A DNA stretch of 57,451 bases, taken from Olavius sp. associated proteobacterium Delta 1. GTDB lineage: Bacteria > Desulfobacterota > Desulfobacteria > Desulfobacterales > JAFDCJ01. This document shows, in pieces, positions 15,601-24,339 of this stretch. Every line of letters begins with the position of its first letter. Positions within the stretch are counted from its first letter, which is position 1. Position numbers and translations under genes: made by a program. The stretch spans positions 1 to 57,451 of the forward strand of contig CACVKW010000872.1 of assembly GCA_902749685.1 (NCBI GenBank), given 5' to 3'. The notes beneath the pieces are model-generated. The model searched no databases and was not told the origin of the DNA. It worked only from the letters and a program-made list of their open reading frames with translations.

Positions 15601-16290
15601 TCATTCAAAAAGACTTTCGGAAATGGATTCGACCATGATATCATCGGCCACATCGATTCCCAGTGTTTTGACCGGCGCCTTGCGCTGTGCGCCGACCCGA
15701 ATACTCAATGGTCCTTTAAACGGCGCTTTTTCAACAACGGTTACAATCGTTTCTAAACGGATTTCCAATTCGTCAAGATAACGCAGCAACTCGGCATCAT
15801 TATGGTGTACGCGCGCTATTCGAACAGATTCACCCAGCGGCGTGGAAGCAAGGGACCGGTAATTATCGGTTTTCACTTTACCATCTTTTTCAGGAATTGG
15901 GTCACCGTGGGGATCATATTGAGGATGGTTTAAATATTCGGCGATCGCATCCGTCAGCCGGTCAGAGATGTGGTGTTCAAGATTTTGGGCTTCATCATGA
16001 ACTTCATCCCAGGAAAAACCCAGGACACGATTGAGAAAAGTTTCAAGCAATCGATGCCTGCGAATGACACTTAAGGCAACCTTTTTACCACGGGGTGTTA
16101 AGGCTACACCTTTATGGAGTTCATGGGAAACCAGCTTGGGCCGCACATTGGACAGACGTTTGATCATATCCGTTACCGATCCGGCGGTGACGCCCAGGGT
16201 TTGTGCCAGGGTGGTTGTTTTTACCCTGCCACCGTGCTGCTGGATTTCGTAGATGGTCTTAAGATATTTTTCTGCGGCTTCGGATTGCAT
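15601..16290 (-). CDS. DtxR/MntR-family metal-dependent repressor
   Basis: A 229-residue three-domain regulator. The N-terminal winged helix is residues 1-65 (TTTLAQTLGVTAGSVTDMIKRL is the recognition region), followed by a dimerisation and metal-binding domain with HRLLETFLNRVLGFSWDEVHDEAQNLEHHISDRL and PHGDPIP. The C-terminal FeoA/SH3-like domain begins near 150 (LGESVRIARVHHNDAELLRYL). The E/H-rich HDEAQNLEHH matches metal ligands of DtxR, IdeR and MntR. Metal-bound protein represses uptake genes; the adjacent ZIP gene and palindrome are the likely target. Metal specificity (Mn or Fe) cannot be fixed from sequence alone. Confidence 0.9.
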   Translation of the reverse strand: MQSEAAEKYLKTIYEIQQHGGRVKTTTLAQTLGVTAGSVTDMIKRLSNVRPKLVSHELHKGVALTPRGKKVALSVIRRHRLLETFLNRVLGFSWDEVHDEAQNLEHHISDRLTDAIAEYLNHPQYDPHGDPIPEKDGKVKTDNYRSLASTPLGESVRIARVHHNDAELLRYLDELEIRLETIVTVVEKAPFKGPLSIRVGAQRKAPVKTLGIDVADDIMVESISESLFE

Positions 16291-16501
16291 TCTGGTGCTG
16301 GCCCCTCGGAGTAATTAAGTTAAAGCTAAAATAAGCCAAGCATAAATTGATGTCAAATACATTGACTTCGTTATCAGAATTATTTATTGGATAATCAGTT
16401 TCTACTTGAAAGCACCGATTCGTGTTTATTCGTGTCAATTCGTGGCTAACTGATTTTACTACGCTAATATCATACAAATAAGAACATGCGGTGATTAATC
16501 A

Positions 16502-17899
16502 ATGATGAAGATTTACTTATACAATTCACTCAGCCGAAGTAAAGAAGAATTTGTTCCGATCCAGAAGGAAACGGTCGGACTGTACACCTGCGGGCCGACG
16601 GTTTACAACTTTGCCCATATCGGCAATTTGCGCACCTATATTTTTGAAGATATTTTAAAGCGGGTTTTGCTGTACAACAGCTATCGGGTCAAGCATATAA
16701 TGAATATTACCGATGTCGGCCACCTGACCGGCGACCGGGATATGGGCGAAGACAAAATGGAAAAGGGTTCCCAGCGTGAGGGGAAAACCGCCTGGGAAAT
16801 TGCTGAATATTACACCCAGGCGTTTAAAAATGATATCGCGCAGCTGAATATCCTTGAACCCGATATCTGGGTCAAGGCAACCGATACGATTGACGATCAG
16901 ATAGCTTTGATTAAAACCCTGCAGGAAAAAGATTATACCTATCAAACCAGTGATGGGATCTATTTTGATACGGCGAAGTTTGAAGATTACACCAAACTTT
17001 CCCATCAGGATATCGATTCTTTGCAGGAAGGCGCCCGGGTAGAGAAAAATCCGGAAAAACGCAATCTAACTGATTTCGCGTTGTGGAAATTTTCACCGGC
17101 AGACGTCCGGCGTCAGATGGAATGGGAATCTCCCTGGGGGGTCGGGTTTCCGGGCTGGCACATCGAATGTTCGGCGATGAGCATGAAATATCTGGGTGAT
17201 CAACTGGATATTCATTGCGGCGGCACGGATCATATTGATGTGCACCACACCAATGAAATCGCCCAATCTGAAGCGGCAACCGGCAAAAAATTTTTTAATT
17301 GCTGGATGCACGGCGCCTTTTTGATTATTGCCGGTGGCAAAAAGATGGCCAAAAGTGAAGACAATTTTTTAACCCTGGAAAATGCTCTCTTAAAGAAAAA
17401 AATCAATCCGCTGGTCTATCGTTTTGCCGCTTTTCAGACGCACTACCGTAAACCCATGGAATATAGCGATGAAAGCGTCCAAGCAGCTCGCAACGGTCTG
17501 CTGCACCTGCAAAATCAGGTGCGCGAGGTGGCCCAAAACGGTGCCGGGCAATCTGGGTCGGTAAGTGAAGCATATAAATTAAAATTTATTGAAATGATCA
17601 ATGACGATCTGAATATGCCAAGGGCCCTGGCCGTTGTGCAGGAGATGCTCAAAAGCGATATCAGCACTGCCGATAAACTCGCCACGATAATGGATTTTGA
17701 TCGAATACTGGGGCTCAGCCTTGACCAGGTAACCAAATTGGAGGCTTTACCGCAAGAAGTTCAAAAATTGGTTGATGATCGTCAGGCTGCGCGGGCGGCC
17801 AAGGATTGGGCCATGTCTGATCAACTGCGTGATGCAATCCAGGATTTAGGATACACTGTGCAAGATACTAAAGATGGGATGAAGGTCATTAAAACATAG
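16502..17899 (+). CDS. cysS: Cysteinyl-tRNA synthetase
   Basis: A 465-residue class I aminoacyl-tRNA synthetase that charges tRNA-Cys. Signatures are LYTCGPTVYNFAHIGNLRTY (HIGN form of the HIGH motif, with the first zinc Cys), WHIECSAMSMKYLG, HCGGTDHIDVHHTNEIAQSE (zinc ligands and tRNA contacts), and KKMAKSEDNFLTL, in which KMAKS replaces the canonical KMSKS. The C-terminal helical bundle and anticodon-binding region are present, so the gene is full length. Two adjacent ATGs (16502, 16505) are possible starts. It appears to be a single-gene unit followed by 100 bp of spacer. Confidence 0.97.
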   Translation: MMKIYLYNSLSRSKEEFVPIQKETVGLYTCGPTVYNFAHIGNLRTYIFEDILKRVLLYNSYRVKHIMNITDVGHLTGDRDMGEDKMEKGSQREGKTAWEIAEYYTQAFKNDIAQLNILEPDIWVKATDTIDDQIALIKTLQEKDYTYQTSDGIYFDTAKFEDYTKLSHQDIDSLQEGARVEKNPEKRNLTDFALWKFSPADVRRQMEWESPWGVGFPGWHIECSAMSMKYLGDQLDIHCGGTDHIDVHHTNEIAQSEAATGKKFFNCWMHGAFLIIAGGKKMAKSEDNFLTLENALLKKKINPLVYRFAAFQTHYRKPMEYSDESVQAARNGLLHLQNQVREVAQNGAGQSGSVSEAYKLKFIEMINDDLNMPRALAVVQEMLKSDISTADKLATIMDFDRILGLSLDQVTKLEALPQEVQKLVDDRQAARAAKDWAMSDQLRDAIQDLGYTVQDTKDGMKVIKT

Positions 17900-18000
17900 G
17901 TTCAGGGTTTCGGGTTGCGGGGTACGAGTTGCGTGGTTAAATCGTCCTCATCCTCGACTCTGAAATAGTGTCTATTTGCGGAGTCTACGGTGACTGAGCC

Positions 18001-18501
18001 ATGGATGAAGAAATAAATAAATTATTGCGACGGGTGTCGCGCGAAGAAATGTATGAGCTCTGGGGGCGGGCCAAAGAAGGTGATTTCGAAGACCTTACAG
18101 ATGAGGAGGAGCGCATTGCCAGGATCATGCTGGATCACCAGGATGAATTTTACAACCAGTTTGAATTTGCAGACCTGACCTATGATCATGAGTACGATCC
18201 AGACACCGAGTACGATCCTTTTTTACACATTACGATTCATTCTATTGTCGAAGCTCAGCTGGAACAGAAAGAACCTGTCGAGACTTTTCAGTTTTACAAC
18301 GCCATCCGAAAAAAAAAGTATTCCCACCATGATGCGATCCATTTTGTCGGCCAGATTCTGATCTGCCTGATTTTCGATGTGATGAAGTATAAAAGGCCCT
18401 TCAATCTGGAACTCTACCGAAAACTGCTGAAAAAATACAAAACCCGCAATCCGGAAAAATTCATGGAACTACTGGAGAAAGATCCGCTCCTGTCCGACTG
18501 A
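18001..18501 (+). CDS. DUF1841-like hypothetical protein
   Basis: A 166-residue, acidic, soluble protein resembling DUF1841: NPFLH-like YDPFLHITIHSIVEAQLEQ in the middle, a histidine pair in KKYSHHDAIHFVGQILICLIFD, and a helical C-terminus (YRKLLKKYKTRNPEKFMELLEK). The His-x3-His spacing in these segments could bind metal, although no function is known for the family. There is no signal peptide. It follows cysS in the same direction by about 100 bp but has no visible ribosome-binding site of strength, so cotranscription is possible but unproven. Confidence 0.65.
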   Translation: MDEEINKLLRRVSREEMYELWGRAKEGDFEDLTDEEERIARIMLDHQDEFYNQFEFADLTYDHEYDPDTEYDPFLHITIHSIVEAQLEQKEPVETFQFYNAIRKKKYSHHDAIHFVGQILICLIFDVMKYKRPFNLELYRKLLKKYKTRNPEKFMELLEKDPLLSD

Positions 18502-18986
18502 GAATTTGTCATCCTGAATTTTATTCAATGCAAAGAATGCACAATTAAGACTCTAATAATACTTCTCACCATATTGATTAAGTTCCGGACTATCGACTCG
18601 ACATACCCCACTCGATGAAACGGCTTTATAAACCTGCAGAAGAAGAATACCTTTGACATGCGGGGTTGGTGCTATTTCACCCGGAACGTTGAACCCCCGG
18701 TCCAGACCTGGATCAAATACGAATACTATTGATCGAACGGTCGCATCGATTTTATGGCACGCCAAACTTATTCAAAAGCAGTCGCACCAGGGCAGGCCTG
18801 AACCGCTCAACCCAGAGTATTTTTTCATATTTGCATTGACAAATCCAATTTAATGCAACAAATTTGCATATAGTGCCAATTATTTTTTTAATGAATTTAT
18901 ACCGGCAGTGGATTGCTGAATGTCGAAGGATGTTGCGTAAGCATCGGCCATTATTTGATTGGATTCCAGCCTGAAAGGTATAATAG
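18502..18986. other. Gene-free znu upstream region
   Basis: A 485-bp spacer before znuA. The only notable content is a cluster of TTGCAT/ATGCAA half-sites at 18834-18869 near a TTGACA box (see separate entry). Short minus-strand frames here have no recognisable family. Confidence 0.6.
18834..18869. promoter_or_regulatory. Candidate Zur operator and promoter
   Basis: ATGCAA-caaat-TTGCAT (18853-18869) is a perfect 17-bp dyad, and another TTGCATT lies just upstream (18834), overlapping a TTGACA that would serve as a -35 box. Location 118 bp before a zinc importer operon that itself encodes a Fur-family regulator makes Zur control the natural reading. The Zur consensus of this lineage was not checked. 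Confidence 0.5.
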
Positions 18987-19907
18987 ATGAGGAAAGTCGG
19001 TCTAGAACTAATCGGGTTTTGTACCGTCCTTATAGCCACATGGGCAGCGGCGGGATCCGCTTGCGGGAAAGTAGCTGTTTTTGTCAGCCTGGTGCCACAA
19101 AAATATTTCGTGCAACAAATTGGCAAAGATCTGGTGGATATTCAGGTGATGATTCCTGCGGGAGCCGATTTCCATGTTTACGAACCGAAACCAAAACAGA
19201 TGGTCGCCATTGCCCGGGCCCGGCTGTATTTTGCCATCGGGATCGAGTTTGAAAAGGCCAGGTTGAAAAATTTAACCCGGGTCAACCCGCAAATGAAGGT
19301 GGTACAAACCGATCAGGGGATTCAGAAAATGCCGATGGCAGCCCACCCCCATCGTGATAAAAAAGATGCGCACCGCATTGAAGCCGAATCTGGTCAGGAA
19401 AAATACCATCCTGCATCAAGCGGGTTTGATCCGCATGTCTGGTTGTCACCGCCTTTGGTGAAAAAGCAGGCTCATGTGATACTGACTGCTCTTCAAGAGT
19501 TCGACCCGTCTCACAGTTCGACTTATGAAGTGAACTATCAGGAATTTGTTATAGAGATTGAAGCGCTGGATGCCGAGCTTAAAAAAGTTTTTGCCGCCAA
19601 ACGCGGATTGCAATTTATGGTGTTTCACCCGGCCTGGGGGTACTTTGCACACACATATGGTTTGCAGCAATTAGCGGTTGAGATCGAAGGCAAAAACCCC
19701 AAACCGGCTCAGCTTAAAGAGTTAATCGAACACGCCCGGGAAATTGATATTAAGGTCATTTTCGTACAGCCGCAGTATTCCGTTAGAAATGCTGAACTCA
19801 TTGCCCGGGAGATTGGCGGGCAGGTCGTATTTGCCGATCCACTGGCTGAAAATTGGGCCGACAATTTGCGCAAAGTGGCCCAGCAGATTAAAGTCCAATT
19901 GAAGTAA
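18987..19907 (+). CDS. znuA: Zinc ABC transporter substrate-binding protein
   Basis: A 306-residue periplasmic cluster A-I metal-binding protein. A signal sequence (residues 1-25, GFCTVLIATWAAAG) precedes the mature domain starting VAVFVSLVPQKYF. Metal-ligand regions are DFHVYEPKPKQM (first His), a His-rich loop HPHRDKKDAHRIE (about 112-124) typical of zinc rather than manganese binders, FDPHVWLSP (second His), VFHPAWGYFAHTYGL (third His) and VFADPLAENWADNL (Asp). It captures periplasmic Zn2+ for ZnuBC. It is first in the operon znuA-znuC-znuB-zur and lies downstream of the candidate Zur sites. Confidence 0.93.
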   Translation: MRKVGLELIGFCTVLIATWAAAGSACGKVAVFVSLVPQKYFVQQIGKDLVDIQVMIPAGADFHVYEPKPKQMVAIARARLYFAIGIEFEKARLKNLTRVNPQMKVVQTDQGIQKMPMAAHPHRDKKDAHRIEAESGQEKYHPASSGFDPHVWLSPPLVKKQAHVILTALQEFDPSHSSTYEVNYQEFVIEIEALDAELKKVFAAKRGLQFMVFHPAWGYFAHTYGLQQLAVEIEGKNPKPAQLKELIEHAREIDIKVIFVQPQYSVRNAELIAREIGGQVVFADPLAENWADNLRKVAQQIKVQLK

Positions 19908-19946
19908 ACCAGATAAAATTGAAGAATGAATATTTAAGGATTTCAA

Positions 19947-20726
19947 ATGAGCGACAATATTATCGAAATTCAAAACCTTAATTTTTCTTACAATAGCCAA
20001 TCCGTGTTGCGGGATGTCCATCTGTCTGTCAGGCATGGAGACTTTGTCGCCATGATTGGCCCGAATGGTGGTGGCAAGACAACCCTGTTGAAATTGATGC
20101 TGGGATTGCTTACTGCTGATTCCGGAGCTGTGCGGATATTTAACAAACCTCCGCCAGATGTATCACACCGCATCGGCTATGTGCCCCAGGATGTTCACAT
20201 CAACAAGAATTTTCCCATTTCCGCCCTGGATGTGGTTCTGATGGGGACGTTAAAGCCCGGTCGGGGGTGGTCTCGGCATTCGCCACAGGACCGCCGGGCG
20301 GCGATAAAAGCACTGGACCAGGTCGAAATGAAAAAGTTTTGCGATCAGCGCATCGGGGAGCTCTCCGGCGGGCAAAAACAGAGGGTTTTTGTCGCCCGGG
20401 CCTTGGTGACGGATCCGGAACTTCTATTTTTGGATGAGCCGACAGCCAGCATCGACACCAAGGGGCAAAACGAGTTTTACGCTCTTCTGAAAGAATTGAA
20501 CCAAACAATCACGATCATCGTTGTCAGTCACGATTTAATGGTAATTTCCGGTTCCATCAAATCGGTGATTTGTGTCAACCAGAGACTGCATTACCACGGT
20601 CATGCTGAACTGACCCGTGAGATGATTGAAATGATGTATGACTGCACGGTAGACGACACCTGCCCGGTCGAGTTAATTGCCCATGGGCTGCCGCACCGGG
20701 TGTTGCACAAGCATGAACGAGAGTAG
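19947..20726 (+). CDS. znuC: Zinc ABC transporter ATPase
   Basis: A 259-residue ABC ATPase that powers zinc import. Walker A is GPNGGGKTT (about 38-46), the Q-loop GYVPQDVHINKNFP, the signature LSGGQKQRVFVARAL, Walker B LLFLDEPTASID and the switch His in VVSHDLM. The C-terminal tail holds His and Cys residues (CTVDDTCPVELIAHGLPHRVLHKHE) that could bind metal, an extension common in these transporters. It begins 39 bp after znuA with a modest ribosome-binding site. The downstream gap of 311 bp to znuB is occupied by a palindromic repeat. Confidence 0.94.
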   Translation: MSDNIIEIQNLNFSYNSQSVLRDVHLSVRHGDFVAMIGPNGGGKTTLLKLMLGLLTADSGAVRIFNKPPPDVSHRIGYVPQDVHINKNFPISALDVVLMGTLKPGRGWSRHSPQDRRAAIKALDQVEMKKFCDQRIGELSGGQKQRVFVARALVTDPELLFLDEPTASIDTKGQNEFYALLKELNQTITIIVVSHDLMVISGSIKSVICVNQRLHYHGHAELTREMIEMMYDCTVDDTCPVELIAHGLPHRVLHKHERE

Positions 20727-20789
20727 TCTCGTGGCTCTAAATTTTTCAAGTTTATCATATTTTATCTGATTTCAGTGATGCCATTGGAT

Positions 20790-20960
20790 TATGAAAATAC
20801 AAGCACCAAATATCAAATCCCAAATAATATCAAAATTCCAATGTCCAAAAAATCCCCCTAACCAGCTATAGAATAGGGGGAACATGTTTTGAATTTTGGT
20901 CATTGTGATTTGAGATTTATTTGTAATTTGAGTTTTGAGATTTGGGATTTGGGATTTGAC
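20790..20960. repeat. Palindromic AT-rich repeat inside the znu operon
   Basis: The left arm runs CAAATCCCAAATAATATC, AATTCCAATGTCC and ATCCCCCTA. After a short loop the right arm returns TAGGGGGA, GAATTTTGGTCATTG and GATTTGGGATTTGG. The arms are long (about 70 bp, imperfect). It is the same family as copies at 6.5, 44.0 and 48.3 kb. It fills the znuC-znuB gap and could form a hairpin that weakens or processes the transcript between the genes. Confidence 0.75.
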
Positions 20961-21037
20961 TTGCTCCATTACAGCGGGAAAACATCTTAATCTAAAAAGC
21001 TCAATTTCCAGCGACTTTATTATTGCAGAGAAAAATT

Positions 21038-21856
21038 ATGATTGAGGTACTTCAATATGAATTTATGCAAAATGCCCTGTTGGCCGGGTTGTTGGCCAGC
21101 ATAATTTGCGGCATCATGGGAACCATGGTGGTTGTCAATCGGATTGTTTTCCTCTCGGGAGGCATTGCCCATGCAGCCTTCGGCGGTATCGGCCTGGCCT
21201 TTTTTTGCGGTTGGCATTACATGGTGGGAACGATTGGATTTTCCCTGATGGCGGCTTTGGTTATGGCATCCATTACGCTTAAAGCCAGACACCGCGCCGA
21301 TACGATCATCGGAGTGATCTGGGCCGTCGGGATGGCAACCGGAATTATTCTGCTGGATTTAACACCGGGCTATAACGTCGATTTAATGAGCTATCTCTTC
21401 GGCAGCATCCTGACGGTACCCGATTCGGATCTCTGGATGATGTTTGGTGTTGGCCTTGCCATTCTGGGTATCGTTATTTACTTCTACAATGACTACCTGG
21501 CGTTGTCTTATGATGAGGAATTTGCCCGGATTCGAGGTGTTCATGTAAAGCCCCTGTATTTTTTGATGATTGTCATGCTGGCGGTGGGGATCGTGATGAT
21601 TATCCAGGTGGTTGGCTTAATCCTGGTGATCGCGCTGCTGACGATTCCACCCTATATTGCGGAGAAATATTCGAAGTCATTGGTTAAGATGATGGTGTTA
21701 TCGAGCTTGCTGAGCGCAATTTTTACCGTAACCGGACTGTGGCTATCTTATGCCTTAAATTTGACCTCCGGTGCGTCGATAATTTTGGTTGCGGGATTTG
21801 GTTTTCTGGTATCCTTCGGCCTTGAACACCTGTTGCCGAATCTCTCTGCAAGATAA
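21038..21856 (+). CDS. znuB: Zinc ABC transporter permease
   Basis: A 272-residue inner-membrane permease of the ABC-3 family with about eight or nine hydrophobic helices, beginning EFMQNALLAGLLASIICGIMGT. Family marks include VVVNRIVFLSGGIAHAAFGGIGLA in the first third and ARIRGVHVKPLYFLMIVMLAV near the ATPase-coupling region. It forms the zinc channel with ZnuC. The frame can be extended to a TTG at 21023, but ATG 21038 is used because it starts at the conserved region. Ten bp separate its stop from zur. The long repeat before it may mean expression depends on read-through or a local promoter. Confidence 0.92.
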   Translation: MIEVLQYEFMQNALLAGLLASIICGIMGTMVVVNRIVFLSGGIAHAAFGGIGLAFFCGWHYMVGTIGFSLMAALVMASITLKARHRADTIIGVIWAVGMATGIILLDLTPGYNVDLMSYLFGSILTVPDSDLWMMFGVGLAILGIVIYFYNDYLALSYDEEFARIRGVHVKPLYFLMIVMLAVGIVMIIQVVGLILVIALLTIPPYIAEKYSKSLVKMMVLSSLLSAIFTVTGLWLSYALNLTSGASIILVAGFGFLVSFGLEHLLPNLSAR

Positions 21857-21866
21857 GTGAAAAATT

Positions 21867-22301
21867 ATGTGCCAACATTGTGATTATCCAAGTTTCATGA
21901 AAGCATCCGGACTGGGACTTACGCCCAACCGCCAACGCGTATTGGAAGTGATTGGCAACAATAGCAGTCCCCTGAGTGCCCAACAAATATTTGACACCCT
22001 CAGCCGTACCGACAACATCAACCGCGTAACCGTCTATCGCATTCTGGATCTTCTGGTCGACAAAGGGCTGGTTGACCGGATCAACGGCGGCGGCCGTTCT
22101 TTCGTATACGGCCTGGCACCCAATGAAAATCATCCGGCCCATCCCCACTTTTACTGTAAGAGCTGCGGTAATCTGGAATGCTTAAATCCGCAAAGCCTGA
22201 ACGTGGACCTGCAGCACATGCAACGCACATTTGCGGGGTTGATTGAAAATGTGGAAGTCAGGGTGGATGGGGTGTGTAAAAATTGTATGAAAAACTTTTA
22301 A
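21867..22301 (+). CDS. zur: Fur-family zinc-responsive regulator
   Basis: A 144-residue Fur-superfamily repressor. The winged helix (about 15-80) includes LTPNRQRVLEVIG, SAQQIFDTLSRTDNINRVTVYRILDLL; the dimerisation domain contains HPHFYCKSCGNLECL (structural zinc CxxC) and the final DGVCKNCMKNF (second CxxC). The HPAHPHF segment supplies sensing-site histidines. Position as the last gene of znuACB makes Zur the best assignment over Fur or PerR. It probably binds the ATGCAA/TTGCAT dyad upstream of znuA when zinc is replete. Its stop overlaps the convergent TIGR03943 gene by 4 bp. Confidence 0.9.
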   Translation: MCQHCDYPSFMKASGLGLTPNRQRVLEVIGNNSSPLSAQQIFDTLSRTDNINRVTVYRILDLLVDKGLVDRINGGGRSFVYGLAPNENHPAHPHFYCKSCGNLECLNPQSLNVDLQHMQRTFAGLIENVEVRVDGVCKNCMKNF

Positions 22302-23035
22302 AAAAACAAATAGCGCTTCTCAGGTGCTGGCGTGGGGATCGGCGTGACCGTATCGGCCACGATGCTTGATACTTGTTTGTCATGAATTGTTTCAAGGTTG
22401 AAAAGACCTTCAACCCGAACCCAGGTATCATTTTTTAGGCCCTCTTCGGTTGCCGTATTCACCCTGATAGAAAACGGCAAGGCGTCGGCTGCACAGCAGG
22501 CAACGGCAAATCGGAACAGCATAAAGCTGTTCTTATCCACCTTCGCCCCACGATAAACCATCCCCTCGACAACGACCGGCTTACCATTGAATTCCTCAGC
22601 ATAAAGAATCAAGTCCAAGAGGTTTGTCGCATTTCCAGAGAGAGCTGTCGATGGTAATTCTGCTAGGTTTGTCGTTTTAAAAGGAACACCTTGGCCGGTT
22701 TGTAATAATCTTTTTGCTAAGGCATCCGTTCCCAGACTTTGACCATAGATGGTCCAGAGAAAGATCACCGGCACAATAAGAACTGCCGTTTTGATCCATG
22801 CATCAAATTGAAAGGCGGCCATAGACTTTAATGAGAATTGGGAGATAAATGCGGCGGTAAAAGCCAGCAGCAAGATGAGCGCCAGGATCAAAAGCGGCCA
22901 AAGCTTCGGTTGAATGAAGGCTTTGTAGCGTCCGTCCTCCAGCAGCCAGTAGTAAGCATTAAGCCAGGCGATGAAAATTAATGCCGGCAGGCTTGCAGTC
23001 AAAATGGTGGCGGATCGTTTGAATTTTTCTTGCAT
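22298..23035 (-). CDS. TIGR03943/YcgQ-like membrane protein
   Basis: A 245-residue protein with N-terminal transmembrane helices (residues 12-30, 45-68, 83-99) and a C-terminal soluble domain with FRFAVACCAADALPFSIRV and WVRVEGLFNLETIHDK. This matches the TIGR03943/DUF1980 (YcgQ) family, which is regularly encoded with a DUF318-type permease (YcgR), as here. The role is unknown; a metal-linked function is suspected because homologous pairs are often near zinc-regulated genes (from memory, not checked). The ACC of the conserved CC motif could bind metal. It converges with zur, overlapping it by 4 bp at the stop codons. Confidence 0.8.
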   Translation of the reverse strand: MQEKFKRSATILTASLPALIFIAWLNAYYWLLEDGRYKAFIQPKLWPLLILALILLLAFTAAFISQFSLKSMAAFQFDAWIKTAVLIVPVIFLWTIYGQSLGTDALAKRLLQTGQGVPFKTTNLAELPSTALSGNATNLLDLILYAEEFNGKPVVVEGMVYRGAKVDKNSFMLFRFAVACCAADALPFSIRVNTATEEGLKNDTWVRVEGLFNLETIHDKQVSSIVADTVTPIPTPAPEKRYLFF

Positions 23036-23063
23036 GTGATCGCAGTTGTCTTTTAGGTAATAT

Positions 23064-24122
23064 TCACAGCCTTTCCAATAATATCATACTCACAAATACC
23101 GCTGCAAAGGTAAACGCCGTTAGTGCTGCGATGGCGCGGATTCGAAAGACCCTGAGATACATCAGAATTAATTTAATATCCAGCATCGGCCCCAGTATCA
23201 TAAAGGCCAATTGAGCGGAAAGCGGTACCGGGCTCGAACGAAACGAGGCGGCTACAAAGGCATCCGCCTCGCTGCATAAATTCAATACCATCGCCATGAC
23301 CATCATGAGCAGTATCGAAAGAGCGGGGGTATTCATTACCGAAGCGAAAATTTGGCGCGGTACCAGGGTTTGCAATAAGGCGGCCATAAACGCCCCGATG
23401 ATCAGAAACCGTCCGATATCAAAAAAATCACCGGCGGCATGGCTGAGGGCGAGGACGGCCTTTTCACCCCATACCGCGGATTTGCCGTGGCTGGAGATTG
23501 AGGCAGCATTTTTCTGAAATCGATTGGGAAAAAACTCACCGCGCACTGCTTTGGCCCTGGTAAAAATCAGGCCCATTAACAGACCGATGGCTACCGCAAT
23601 CAGGTACCCGAAAATCATGCGGCGTGCGACCACTGGCCAGTCGGCCAAGTAGGCTACCGCCGTCGACGCGGCCACAATTGGATTGACAATAGGGCCGCCC
23701 AACAGAAAGGCGATGGCCGCACTGAGTGGAACGCCCTTATGCAGCAATCTCCTCACAACCGGTACGATGGCACATTCGCAAACCGGAAATATGATACCGA
23801 TTGCAGCGCCGACAAAAACCGTCCACCAGCGCCCCTCCGGCAGCCAGCGTGTAATTTTTTCCCGGGAGATAAACACTTCAATGAATCCCCCGATAAGACT
23901 GCCCAGCAACATAAAGGGCAGGGCCTCCAAAACAATGGAAACAAAAATGATTCCCAGGGTGTGAAATTGAGCCCGGTCGCGGAAAAACACCAGCAGGCCC
24001 AGAGCAAAGAGCACAAACAGCAGCTGGGCAACCTGTGCAATTCGACCACTTCTCGAATGATCATGCCCTTGATGCAGATCATCCGAAGCAACAGCGGAAG
24101 GCGGTTTAATTGAACTGCTCAT
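23064..24122 (-). CDS. DUF318/ArsP-like permease (YcgR-like)
   Basis: A 352-residue inner-membrane permease with about eight helices. After a His-containing cytoplasmic N-terminus (DDLHQGHDHSRSG) come the family signatures PVCECAIVPVVRRLLHKG, FLLGGPIVNPIVAAST, and in the second half LCSEADAFVAASFRSS and FMILGPMLDIKLILMYLR. The conserved Cys pair in VCEC parallels ArsP and YraQ-type transporters. The substrate is unknown. It is transcribed first, 28 bp before the YcgQ-like gene, forming a two-gene unit adjacent to the zinc operon. No ribosome-binding site of note precedes the ATG at 24122. Confidence 0.85.
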   Translation of the reverse strand: MSSSIKPPSAVASDDLHQGHDHSRSGRIAQVAQLLFVLFALGLLVFFRDRAQFHTLGIIFVSIVLEALPFMLLGSLIGGFIEVFISREKITRWLPEGRWWTVFVGAAIGIIFPVCECAIVPVVRRLLHKGVPLSAAIAFLLGGPIVNPIVAASTAVAYLADWPVVARRMIFGYLIAVAIGLLMGLIFTRAKAVRGEFFPNRFQKNAASISSHGKSAVWGEKAVLALSHAAGDFFDIGRFLIIGAFMAALLQTLVPRQIFASVMNTPALSILLMMVMAMVLNLCSEADAFVAASFRSSPVPLSAQLAFMILGPMLDIKLILMYLRVFRIRAIAALTAFTFAAVFVSMILLERL

Positions 24123-24262
24123 AGATTAGACTGTTTTTTTGTTTTCGTGGCTGACCTGCGGTGAGGAACTCGACTGCAAGTCACTTGAAGTCCCCGGCCG
24201 GGATCAAGCCGATCCCACAACTTCTTATGTATGACACTTTTCAGCCGGTATTCTCAATAAAA

Positions 24263-24290
24263 AAAGCAGAATCAATAATGATTCTGCTTT
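24263..24290. terminator. Hairpin with flanking A/T runs
   Basis: AAAGCAGAATCA-ataa-TGATTCTGCTTT is a perfect 12-bp stem with a 4-nt loop, flanked by A-rich sequence on the left and TTTTAG on the right. It fits an intrinsic terminator and may act on either strand downstream of nrdJ. Confidence 0.7.
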
Positions 24291-24296
24291 TAGATA

Positions 24297-24336
24297 TTTT
24301 TTCTTTGGAAATGGCCATCCATTTCCAAAGAAAAAA
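24297..24336 (-). terminator. Strong hairpin downstream of nrdJ
   Basis: TTTTTTCTTTGGAAATGG-ccat-CCATTTCCAAAGAAAAAA: an 18-bp perfect stem, starting 4 bp after the nrdJ stop codon on the minus strand and ending in a T-run on both strands. This is an excellent intrinsic terminator for nrdJ. Confidence 0.8.
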
Positions 24337-24339
24337 TTT

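Noticed and set aside
18553..18765. Minus-strand reading frame of 70 codons upstream of znuA
   Set aside because: No family resemblance, no ribosome-binding site and unbalanced composition.
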